In this document: piece by piece, positions 1 through 5,880 of the stretch | How positions within the stretch are numbered: the stretch's first letter is position 1 | How the letters are laid out: each line of letters opens with the position of its first letter | Origin: an uncultured Gemella sp. | GTDB taxonomy: Bacteria; Bacillota; Bacilli; Staphylococcales; Gemellaceae | Length of the DNA stretch: 8,562 nt | Direction: 5' to 3' | Assembly: GCA_938038035.1 (NCBI GenBank) | Contig: CALHQV010000077.1 | Location: 1-8,562 of the forward strand | Made by a program: the position numbers and the translations under genes | Notes under the pieces: model-generated | What the model was told of the DNA's origin: nothing | What the model saw: the letters and a program-made list of their open reading frames with translations, nothing else | The model's database searches: none

Positions 1-61
1 GCGAATTTAGATATCAATAAACCACTGCGTCTATGAGTTCTCATATGAACTTTGTCAAATT

Positions 62-220
62 TTAAGACTTTTGGATCAACCCCTTATATTCACTATTTTC
101 ATCATTTGGGTCCCCACTCCCCCTAACTGCAATATAATTAGCTCTCTCCACATTAACAATACTAGGTTTCGTCTTACGTACATATAAATGTTTTAAAGTT
201 TTCTTAAAATCAACTGCCAT
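62..220 (-). pseudogene. Truncated GyrI-like (small-molecule-binding domain) protein, N-terminal fragment
   Basis: A 52-codon frame starts at an ATG preceded by GGAG with a 7-nt spacer, one base after the yqeM stop, so it should be translated as the next gene of the operon. Its product (start MAVDFKKTLKHLY, then KPSIVNVERANYIAVRG, then GDPN and SEYK) matches the usual N-terminus of stand-alone GyrI-like domain proteins, which bind small molecules and are normally about 200 residues long. Right after the SEYK motif, where family members go on into a helix and a TIKM-type strand, this frame gives only GLIQKS and then TAA. The rest of the domain is not recognisable in any frame down to position 1. 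I therefore call it a broken gene with an intact start. It could instead be a genuine micro-protein, but the fold would be incomplete. The family call is by eye. Confidence 0.55.
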
Positions 221-221
221 A

Positions 222-941
222 TTACTTCTCCAAAATAAAAATTATCCTATCTGATTCAACATAAGTTTTTTTATTTTTATCAAAGTCACAGAAATACTCT
301 TTAACTTTAAATCCAATATTTTGAATTTCAGCAAGGACGCTTTCAATTTCATAAGTTCTTTGCGAGTGAAACTGTTCTAATTTTTTATACAAACCATTGT
401 TTTCTTTTATAAAGAACGACAGTTCACTCTCCACCTCAAGAGAATTTTCTGTTTCATATGTGAACCAAAGATAACTAATTTCCTCATCCTCATAACCGAA
501 AACTTGCTTTTCTAACATATCCGTTATTTTTTTTGGAGTGTGGATATCAAATACAAATTTTCCACCTTCTTTTAAAGATGAATATACTTCTTTTAATCCT
601 AGTTTAAATTCTTCAAAATCCGATAAATAATTAAATACATCAAATGCGCTTAATACAAAATCAAATTCCATATTTAACGATGAAATTTCTAATAAATCCA
701 TCGCAAAATAATTACAACCAGGAACTTTTTCACTAGCTATCGCCAACATTTGCTCACTATTGTCTACTGCGAATACTTCTCCATATTTTTTTAGAGTTGA
801 TAGCATTGTTCCACTACCGCAACCTAAATCAAGAACTAGAAGATTTTTTCTATCTTCTAATTCTTGATCAATAATATTTTTATAAGCATCGTAGTCGACA
901 TCCATTAGTTTATCATAAACAATACTTAAATTTTCGTACAT
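222..941 (-). CDS. yqeM: YqeM-like class I SAM-dependent methyltransferase
   Basis: Predicted 239-residue cytosolic methyltransferase. Motif I is LDLGCGSGT at residues 37-45 and the acidic end of strand 2 (AVD) is near residue 60, together the SAM-binding core of Rossmann-fold methyltransferases. The FDIHTPKKI segment, the EEISYLWF segment and the late HSQRTYEIE stretch resemble Bacillus subtilis YqeM, and the position directly after rsfS matches that gene. The substrate is not known to me. The chosen ATG has AAAAGGTG ending 7 bases upstream; a GTG at 950 lies inside that ribosome binding site and is unlikely to be the start. The gene begins one base after the rsfS stop, implying translational coupling. 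In B. subtilis competence (comE) genes follow; here a broken GyrI-like frame does. Family confidence is high, function low. Confidence 0.87.
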   Translation of the reverse strand: MYENLSIVYDKLMDVDYDAYKNIIDQELEDRKNLLVLDLGCGSGTMLSTLKKYGEVFAVDNSEQMLAIASEKVPGCNYFAMDLLEISSLNMEFDFVLSAFDVFNYLSDFEEFKLGLKEVYSSLKEGGKFVFDIHTPKKITDMLEKQVFGYEDEEISYLWFTYETENSLEVESELSFFIKENNGLYKKLEQFHSQRTYEIESVLAEIQNIGFKVKEYFCDFDKNKKTYVESDRIIFILEK

Positions 942-942
942 A

Positions 943-1281
943 TTATACACCTTTTATAGGGTATTTCTCAAATAGTGCATCTAATTCATAGTATTCTCTA
1001 TCATCACGAGTCATGATGTTTACTACTACATCACCTAAGTCCATAAGAATCCATTTAGCTTCTCTTAGACCTTCTGTGCTATGAATTTCTCCACCGTTCT
1101 CTAATACTTGTTCTCTTACTTCTTGTGCAATTGCTTCTACTTGTCTATTTGTAGGTGCGTGACAAATTACAGAATAGTCATATAATACTCCTGCTTGAGT
1201 TAAATCATAAGCAACGATATCATAACCGTGTTTATCATCACATGCATCTACAACAACTTTTAATAAGTTTTCTACTTCCAT
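943..1281 (-). CDS. rsfS: Ribosomal silencing factor RsfS
   Basis: RsfS (formerly YqeL/YbeB/Iojap) binds large-subunit protein uL14 and blocks joining of the 30S and 50S subunits, lowering translation in stationary phase or starvation. The 112-residue product is the normal family length. It has the hallmarks AYDLTQAGVLYDYSVICHAPTNRQVEAIA at residues 25-52, the conserved tryptophan at 77 and DLGDVVVN at 81-88, followed by R-x-YYELDALF. The DLGD strand ends in Asn (VVVNIM) where many relatives have His. I chose the ATG at 1281 because AGAGG lies 6 nt upstream; the ATG two codons earlier (1287) abuts that AGAGG with no spacer. The gene sits 20 bp after yqeK and one base before yqeM, the same order as in Bacillus and Staphylococcus. 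Confidence 0.94.
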   Translation of the reverse strand: MEVENLLKVVVDACDDKHGYDIVAYDLTQAGVLYDYSVICHAPTNRQVEAIAQEVREQVLENGGEIHSTEGLREAKWILMDLGDVVVNIMTRDDREYYELDALFEKYPIKGV

Positions 1282-1301
1282 TTTCATCCTCTTTCTTTAT
1301 T

Positions 1302-2171
1302 TTATTTTTTTATAATATGGAACATTACCACATATAATACATCATCTTCTGGGTATCTTTTTGCTAGTTTTTCGATTAATTCATCTAGAGTAACACCATA
1401 ATACTTAGCATAACGTTCTGTTAAAGTATCTCTTGTTACAGGTTTAACTAAATCAACTTCTAATGTAGCAAACACTGTATCAGGATCTTCATAAGTCGTA
1501 GCTTCTAATAAATCACCTTTTTTGAAGTGAGCCTCACTCTTATTTCTAATTGTGATTGTTTTTTCATCAGTTAAAATTTTATCTTTATTTTTTTCTTTAA
1601 ATCCAACACGATAGTTTTTAATATTATAATAGTTGTAACAATCTAATAATGATGGATAAATTCTTTCATCATTATCGATTAGATAAACTAATGTATACTT
1701 AGCAGCAAGTCTTACCGCTTCATCTAGGTCATACTGAGATACTTCTGTAACCTCTGCTAAATGTGGGTGTTTCCTTTGTGGATCAGTATAGTCAGCTATG
1801 AAAATTATTTTTTCTAATAATGTCATGTGCTTTCTACCAAATGTGTGGTTAGCAACAGCAAGTTTAACTTCCTCATCAGCTACACCAAATTCTTCCTCAA
1901 TAAACGCACTTGCTACAGGTCCGTGAAGAACCTCTACTGGATAATCTAATAGTTTCCCATCTAAATTATGTAAGATTACATATTTTTTCATCAATACTTC
2001 ATCCATTGGTTTACAAACATCATGTACTAAAGCTGCTAAAGCTGCTCTTTCTTCATTTGCTCCATGAACTTTTGCTAAATGTTTTGCTACTTCCACAACT
2101 CTTAATGTGTGTTCGTATCTTTTTTCTGGTAATATTTCTTTCACTCTATTTTGAATTTCTTGATATTCCAT
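1302..2171 (-). CDS. yqeK: YqeK HD-domain Ap4A hydrolase fused to a C-terminal YqfB-type ASCH domain
   Basis: A 289-residue protein, about 100 longer than ordinary YqeK (about 186 in B. subtilis). Residues 1-183 are a complete YqeK HD phosphohydrolase: metal-binding H21, H50-D51, H83, H109 and D127, with the HGP and TLLEKIIFIADYTDP segments. YqeK enzymes cleave diadenosine tetraphosphate symmetrically into two ADP. Residues 185-289 look like an ASCH domain of the E. coli YqfB type (about 103 residues), with KTITIR at 204-209, the S-E-x-HF-x-x-GD segment at 212-220, DTLTE at 248-252 and a final YP...VVMF strand pair. YqfB hydrolyses N4-acetylcytidine; its Lys and first catalytic Thr match K204 and T207, but the catalytic Glu position aligns with Tyr258. 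The start has AGGAG 10 nt upstream and overlaps nadD by 26 nt. The YqeK half is secure; the ASCH call is a by-eye alignment. Confidence 0.9.
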   Translation of the reverse strand: MEYQEIQNRVKEILPEKRYEHTLRVVEVAKHLAKVHGANEERAALAALVHDVCKPMDEVLMKKYVILHNLDGKLLDYPVEVLHGPVASAFIEEEFGVADEEVKLAVANHTFGRKHMTLLEKIIFIADYTDPQRKHPHLAEVTEVSQYDLDEAVRLAAKYTLVYLIDNDERIYPSLLDCYNYYNIKNYRVGFKEKNKDKILTDEKTITIRNKSEAHFKKGDLLEATTYEDPDTVFATLEVDLVKPVTRDTLTERYAKYYGVTLDELIEKLAKRYPEDDVLYVVMFHIIKK

Positions 2172-2754
2172 ATAAACCCAACTCCTCTATATATGACCTA
2201 CATTCATCTGTAATCATATACTTAATACTTTTCTTGTTTTTTAAATTTTTCCTAATTAAACTAGAACTTATCTCAATTATCGGTGATTTCATTATCTCGT
2301 AATTAATAGATTTATAAAAAACATCCCCTTCTACTACTTTATATAAATCCTCTTCATCACGAGCAACAAAAATAAAAGTTACAAGTTTTGCTAGCTCTCC
2401 TATATTATACCATTTTTTTAAGTCTTTGGCTCTATCTGTTCCAATAATAAAATAGATTTTTTTATTTTTATACAATTCACTAAAATACTTAACGGTATTA
2501 TAACTATAACTTACACCCTCATTTGATATTTCATAGTCACTAACTTCAAACTTTAAGTTACCTTTAGTACTTAGTTTCGTCATCTCAAATCTATTTTTAT
2601 CACTAGCTTCAAGTTCTCTACCTTTTAATGGTGTAATATACGAAGGAATAAAAATTACTTTCTCTAAATCATAAGTATCTAGTGCTGTTTCGGCAGTAAT
2701 TAGATGACCTATATGAATCGGATCAAAACTACCGCCATAAAGCGCAATTGACAT
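2146..2754 (-). CDS. nadD: Nicotinate-nucleotide adenylyltransferase NadD
   Basis: NadD transfers AMP from ATP to nicotinate mononucleotide, giving deamido-NAD in cytosolic NAD synthesis. The 202-residue product has the nucleotidyltransferase signature GGSFDPIHIGHL at residues 7-18 (the H14-x-G-H17 pair contacts ATP phosphates), a GTD at 105-107 followed by W115, and the C-terminal ISSSLIR motif at 162-168, which completes the ATP site. The length is typical for Bacillota. The ATG follows GGTGA by about 6 nt, one base after the yhbY stop. The 3' end overlaps the start of yqeK by 26 nt, so the yqeK ribosome binding site lies within nadD coding sequence. Next to an Ap4A hydrolase, both genes deal with adenylylated nucleotides. 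Confidence 0.97.
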   Translation of the reverse strand: MSIALYGGSFDPIHIGHLITAETALDTYDLEKVIFIPSYITPLKGRELEASDKNRFEMTKLSTKGNLKFEVSDYEISNEGVSYSYNTVKYFSELYKNKKIYFIIGTDRAKDLKKWYNIGELAKLVTFIFVARDEEDLYKVVEGDVFYKSINYEIMKSPIIEISSSLIRKNLKNKKSIKYMITDECRSYIEELGLYGISRNSK

Positions 2755-2755
2755 C

Positions 2756-3055
2756 TTATTTCACCAACTCTATTTTTCTATACTTTTCCTTAGAGCTTTG
2801 TTTGTATAATACAATAGTGTGTCCAATTACTTGAACTAATTCAGATGAAGTACGTTCAGATAAAATTTTTGCAACTTCATCTTTATCTTCCTCACAGTTT
2901 TGTAAAATACTTACTTTTAATAATTCACGTTTTTCTAACGCATCTCTAATTCCTTGAATCATATCACTATTAACACCTGATTTCCCTACTTGGAAAATTG
3001 GTGATAAATGATGAGCTAATGCTCTTAATTGTCTTTTTTGTTTTCCTTTTAACAT
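2756..3055 (-). CDS. yhbY: YhbY/YqeI family CRM-domain RNA-binding protein
   Basis: A 99-residue single CRM (chloroplast RNA splicing and ribosome maturation) domain, the usual bacterial size. The start MLKGKQKRQLRALAHHL, the loop QVGKSGVNSDMI near residues 22-32 (the GxxG RNA-contact loop of the family, here GKSG), and the late strand with TIVLYK fit YhbY well. YhbY of E. coli associates with pre-50S particles and is thought to act in ribosome assembly. The ATG has GAGG with a 5-nt spacer. It lies 19 bp after yqeH and one base before nadD. In Bacillus and Staphylococcus aroE sits between yqeH and this gene; here it is absent. Called yqeI in B. subtilis nomenclature. Confidence 0.95.
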   Translation of the reverse strand: MLKGKQKRQLRALAHHLSPIFQVGKSGVNSDMIQGIRDALEKRELLKVSILQNCEEDKDEVAKILSERTSSELVQVIGHTIVLYKQSSKEKYRKIELVK

Positions 3056-3074
3056 CTTATCCTCTTTTCTTTTA

Positions 3075-4193
3075 CTATATTATCGATTCACGTACAAATA
3101 CTTCGATTTCTTCTGGAACATGAATATCAATCTTACATCCACTATCGCTATTAATAGTAATCCATCCTAATCCAGAAATCACAATATCCATCTTTCTACT
3201 GTCAATAGTGAAACTTTTCTTAACTTGATTGTTGAAAATAGAAATATTATCTTCAAACGGTGGTTTTAATAATGTTCCCAAGTGTTTTTCAAATAATTGA
3301 TCAGCATTACTTAATTTTGTACGATGAATTTCTACTAAATTAGATGCATATAATGTAAAACTTTGACGCTCACCTTCTACAAAATCCATTCGAGCCATAC
3401 CACCGAAGAATAAACTTTGCTCAGCATTTAATTGGAATACACGCGCCTTAATTTCTTTTTTTGGCATTACTAATTTTAGACTTTGCGCATCAAGATAATG
3501 AGCTATATCATAATCCAGAATAATACCTGGTGTATCATAAATACTAGTAGCACGGTCTAATGGGATTTCTATCATCCCTAGTGTTGTCCCCGGGAAGTGA
3601 GAAGTTGTAATAACATTCTTATCCCCAGTTGTAAGTTCGATAAGTTTGTTAATAAATGTAGATTTACCAACATTCGTTGCTCCTACTATATAAACATCCT
3701 TACTATCTCGTAATTCATCTATACGACTTGCGGCTTCTTCAACACCTTGATTTTTTATCGCACTAATTAAAAGAATATCTTTTACTTTAATACCCTTAGC
3801 TTTCAGCATCTTAAATAGCCATTGTTTTACTTTATTTTGTTTAACTGATTTAGGTAATAAATCTAACTTGTTAGCCACAAGTACTATATCTTTGTTATTT
3901 CCTACAATATCAACCACGTCTTCAATCCAACTTCCAGAAAAGTCGAAGATATCTACTACTTTTACAATTAATGCATCTTTTTTTGATAGTGTTTTGATAA
4001 GTTGATAAAAATCTTCAGCTCCAAGTTGCACATCAGATACTTCATTATAGTTTTTTAATCTAAAACATCTTTTACAAACAAGATTGCCATCAATACTTTT
4101 TTCTACTACACTCTTTGGTAAATAACCTTGTTTGTTCTGATCTTCACTTTGAATCTCAACACCACAACCTATACAATAAACTTTATTACTCAA
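3075..4193 (-). CDS. yqeH: Ribosome biogenesis GTPase YqeH (circularly permuted)
   Basis: YqeH is a circularly permuted GTPase needed for 30S subunit assembly. From the proposed TTG start the product is 372 residues. It opens with a treble-clef zinc finger (CIGC at residues 7-10, CKRC at 40-43), then shows the permuted G-motif order: NKLD (G4) at 108-111, SA (G5) near 144-145, GATNVGKS (G1/P-loop) at 171-178, the TSHFPGTT segment, then DTPG (G3) at 220-223. The C-terminal RNA-binding part ends in FVRESII, close to the FVRRSLI end of the B. subtilis protein. GGAGG lies 5 nt before the TTG, and starting there gives MSNKVYCIGCG, in register with the MEKVVCIGCG start in B. subtilis. An in-frame ATG at 4205 (376 residues) overlaps that GGAGG and has only a weak AAGAAAG upstream. 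Confidence 0.93.
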   Translation of the reverse strand: MSNKVYCIGCGVEIQSEDQNKQGYLPKSVVEKSIDGNLVCKRCFRLKNYNEVSDVQLGAEDFYQLIKTLSKKDALIVKVVDIFDFSGSWIEDVVDIVGNNKDIVLVANKLDLLPKSVKQNKVKQWLFKMLKAKGIKVKDILLISAIKNQGVEEAASRIDELRDSKDVYIVGATNVGKSTFINKLIELTTGDKNVITTSHFPGTTLGMIEIPLDRATSIYDTPGIILDYDIAHYLDAQSLKLVMPKKEIKARVFQLNAEQSLFFGGMARMDFVEGERQSFTLYASNLVEIHRTKLSNADQLFEKHLGTLLKPPFEDNISIFNNQVKKSFTIDSRKMDIVISGLGWITINSDSGCKIDIHVPEEIEVFVRESII

Positions 4194-4758
4194 TATGGCC
4201 TCCATTTTCTTTCTTATGTTTTAATCTATATCCTACTTTTTTCATTTTAGGGAATTTTTTTCTTCTTGTTAAATTTTGGATTATTAACCCTTCAAAAAAT
4301 CTATTAATTCTAGTTTTGAATGCATCAGTTTTAGAAATAGGCTTTACTAGTACACTCATAACACCAAAACTCTTTGCACCTAGTACATCAGTTAATACTT
4401 GATCTCCTAAGATAATCGCTTCTTCAGGCTTTCTATTTAATTTTTGTAAAGCTCTTTTAAATCCAATTGTCAACGGTTTTTTCGCTCCAGCTACATATTG
4501 AAGATTTAATTTCTTACAGAACTCCTCAACACGTTCTTCTGTATTATTAGAGACGACAATAATATCGAACCCAGCTTTTTTCATCTTCTTTAGCCATTTA
4601 TTCAATTCTTTTGTATCTTTTTTACTATCCCATGATATTAAAGTATTATCTAAATCAGAAATAATAACTTTCTTGTTGTGCATATTCATATACTCAACAT
4701 CAATAAACTCATACTTTTCTATAAAATCATCGGGTGAAAAATATCTTTTTAGTACCAT
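4186..4758 (-). CDS. yqeG: YqeG family HAD IIIA-type phosphatase
   Basis: A 190-residue haloacid-dehalogenase-superfamily phosphatase. Motif I is SDLDNTL with nucleophile D35 and acid/base D37; motif II is the Ser in VVSNN; the Lys of motif III falls in GAKKP and the closing acidic motif is GDQVLTD. This matches the YqeG family, which is related to yeast Gep4, the mitochondrial phosphatidylglycerophosphate phosphatase; whether the bacterial protein has that activity is inference. The C-terminal tail is strongly basic (RRKKFPKMKK and KHKKENGG), which could favour membrane or RNA contact. No membrane segment is seen. The gene begins 17 bp after psd and overlaps yqeH by 8 nt with the TTG start. 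Its ribosome binding site is weak (GGTAAAAGAAA), so coupling to psd translation is plausible. Confidence 0.92.
   Translation of the reverse strand: MVLKRYFSPDDFIEKYEFIDVEYMNMHNKKVIISDLDNTLISWDSKKDTKELNKWLKKMKKAGFDIIVVSNNTEERVEEFCKKLNLQYVAGAKKPLTIGFKRALQKLNRKPEEAIILGDQVLTDVLGAKSFGVMSVLVKPISKTDAFKTRINRFFEGLIIQNLTRRKKFPKMKKVGYRLKHKKENGGHIE
4199..4203 (-). promoter_or_regulatory. Ribosome binding site supporting a TTG start for yqeH
   Basis: GGAGG on the minus strand, inside the last codons of yqeG, 5 nt before the TTG at 4193. The competing ATG at 4205 overlaps this site and so cannot use it. Confidence 0.6.
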
Positions 4759-4775
4759 TTTCTTTTACCAATAGC

Positions 4776-5552
4776 CTATAAAATAGTTGCTATTTTCTCT
4801 CCCATCTTGATTTCTTTATTCTCTAAGTTTTCCTCTAAGATTACGTTATCTTTTTCAAACAATAACACAACTGTTGAACCAAACTCAAAGTACCCTAACT
4901 CTTCCCCTTTTTTCACATAAATACTCTCATACGTTGGAATAATAGAATTAACATTTTGGGCTCCTACAGGAATTAATGTATAATTTATTTTCCCATTAAG
5001 TCTATACACTTGTCTGTAGTTATAGCTTAAAATATTATCTCCTAATTCTAATCCAAGATTATTAACTGGATATGAATATTTACCTAGACTATAAGCATCC
5101 TTTACTTGACTATTCATAGGGAAGTGAATACGGTGATAATTCTTTGGACTTAGATATATTATCATATATGTACCATCTTTATATTTATCAGCTAGCTCAC
5201 TATCTCCAACTAATGTTTGAACATTATACACTTGATTTTTCACAATAAATGTACTATCTTCGCTTATAGTTCCCACTTCTGAAATAACTCCATCAGTAGG
5301 ACTAACTAAAGAATCCTCTTCTTGATTAATTGGTCGAGCATCAGGTCGTAGCTTTCTAATAAAAAATTCATTTAAATTTTTAAAATCATCAATTTCATCT
5401 AAGATTTCTTCTGTGTTAATATCATATACCTTAGCAAAAGGTTGAATCATTAATCTACTTAAATTAGACTTAGTTAATTTTTTAAGAGCTTTAGAACTCA
5501 TATTTCCATTCGTTAACTCAACACAAAGTTGAAACATTTTCTTTTTTAACAT
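4776..5552 (-). CDS. psd: Phosphatidylserine decarboxylase proenzyme
   Basis: Psd converts phosphatidylserine to phosphatidylethanolamine at the inner face of the membrane. The 258-residue proenzyme resembles B. subtilis Psd (263). SPTDG contains the catalytic Asp (D87), YHRIHFP holds the His residues (H140, H143), and FGST near residues 224-227 is the self-cleavage site: the chain should break between Gly225 and Ser226, leaving a pyruvoyl prosthetic group on a small alpha subunit of about 33 residues. An upstream in-frame ATG at 5576 would add MIFNKETG, but AAGGAG sits 6 nt before the ATG at 5552 and the predicted transcription start lies near 5575, so the shorter start is preferred. It heads the operon, 17 bp before yqeG; pairing with a YqeG-type phosphatase suggests a lipid-synthesis link. 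Confidence 0.94.
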   Translation of the reverse strand: MLKKKMFQLCVELTNGNMSSKALKKLTKSNLSRLMIQPFAKVYDINTEEILDEIDDFKNLNEFFIRKLRPDARPINQEEDSLVSPTDGVISEVGTISEDSTFIVKNQVYNVQTLVGDSELADKYKDGTYMIIYLSPKNYHRIHFPMNSQVKDAYSLGKYSYPVNNLGLELGDNILSYNYRQVYRLNGKINYTLIPVGAQNVNSIIPTYESIYVKKGEELGYFEFGSTVVLLFEKDNVILEENLENKEIKMGEKIATIL

Positions 5553-5557
5553 ACCCG

Positions 5558-5564
5558 TCTCCTT
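5558..5564 (-). promoter_or_regulatory. Ribosome binding site that fixes the psd start
   Basis: AAGGAGA on the minus strand with a 6-nt spacer to the ATG at 5552. It lies downstream of the alternative ATG at 5576, so it cannot serve that start. Confidence 0.8.
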
Positions 5565-5581
5565 ATTGAATATCATGTTAT

Positions 5582-5610
5582 ATTTTACTATAAAAGTCGA
5601 TTAAATACAA
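5582..5610 (-). promoter_or_regulatory. Predicted promoter of the psd-yqeG-yqeH-yhbY-nadD-yqeK-rsfS-yqeM operon
   Basis: On the minus strand TTGTAT (5610-5605) and TAAAAT (5587-5582) are separated by exactly 17 bp, a reasonable sigma-A type promoter. Transcription would begin near 5575, giving a leader of about 23 nt before the psd ATG at 5552. The -35 box is only a moderate match, and AT-rich DNA yields chance hits, but spacing and location fit. Confidence 0.5.
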
Positions 5611-5752
5611 ATATTGCAAAGAAATCAGCTTAAAATTACCCAAAATCAATCATTAAAAATATTATTTAATTGAACCTATTTATTATAATATACTCTTTTA
5701 TATTGTTATATTTTTAGATAACCTTAACTATATAAAATTATTCCATTATACG

Positions 5753-5768
5753 TTATCATTACTGATAA
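5753..5768. repeat. Inverted repeat TTATCA-4-TGATAA (possible operator)
   Basis: Perfect 6-bp arms around a 4-bp spacer, 49 bp upstream of the -35 box of the regulator gene and about 143 bp upstream of the psd -35. Dyads of this size are common operator shapes, including for TetR proteins, but they also arise by chance in AT-rich DNA. It does not match any operator consensus I recognise, and there is no T-tract to suggest a terminator. Confidence 0.3.
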
Positions 5769-5817
5769 GTAGATATTTGTATATTCAAGATGTTTTATGA
5801 ATTTTTGTTATAGAATA

Positions 5818-5846
5818 TTGATTTTATTATCATAAAATTGTATAAT
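5818..5846 (+). promoter_or_regulatory. Predicted promoter of the TetR-family regulator gene
   Basis: TTGATT (5818-5823), a 17-bp spacer, and a consensus TATAAT (5841-5846). A start of transcription near 5853 would leave a leader of about 28 nt with AAGGGAG ending 8 nt before the ATG at 5881. A short palindrome, TATAATTATA (5846-5855), overlaps the end of the -10 box and could be an autoregulatory site, but it is plain AT sequence. Confidence 0.7.
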
Positions 5847-5880
5847 ATAATTATAATAATAAAGCAAGGGAGTGAATGAC

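Larger units (their letters stand above)
5553..5880. other. Divergent intergenic region between psd and the tetR pseudogene
   Basis: About 330 bases of very AT-rich DNA without a credible gene on either strand. It holds the psd promoter and RBS at its left end and the regulator promoter and RBS at its right end. In between (5611-5817) I see only two short inverted repeats: GTTAT/ATAAC (5705-5709 and 5718-5722) and TTATCA/TGATAA (5753-5758 and 5763-5768). There is no recognised riboswitch, small RNA or insertion-sequence end. Confidence 0.6.

Noticed and set aside
37..50. GTTC-TCATAT-GAAC as an operator near the left edge
   Set aside because: The outer arms pair, but the layout is imperfect, short and not next to a recognisable promoter.
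1910..2302. Plus-strand 130-codon frame opposite yqeK and nadD
   Set aside because: The Leu/Phe-rich product is typical of antisense to AT-rich genes; no RBS or family resemblance.
4115..4402. Plus-strand 95-codon frame opposite yqeH and yqeG
   Set aside because: Antisense shadow of two well-supported genes, with no ribosome binding site.
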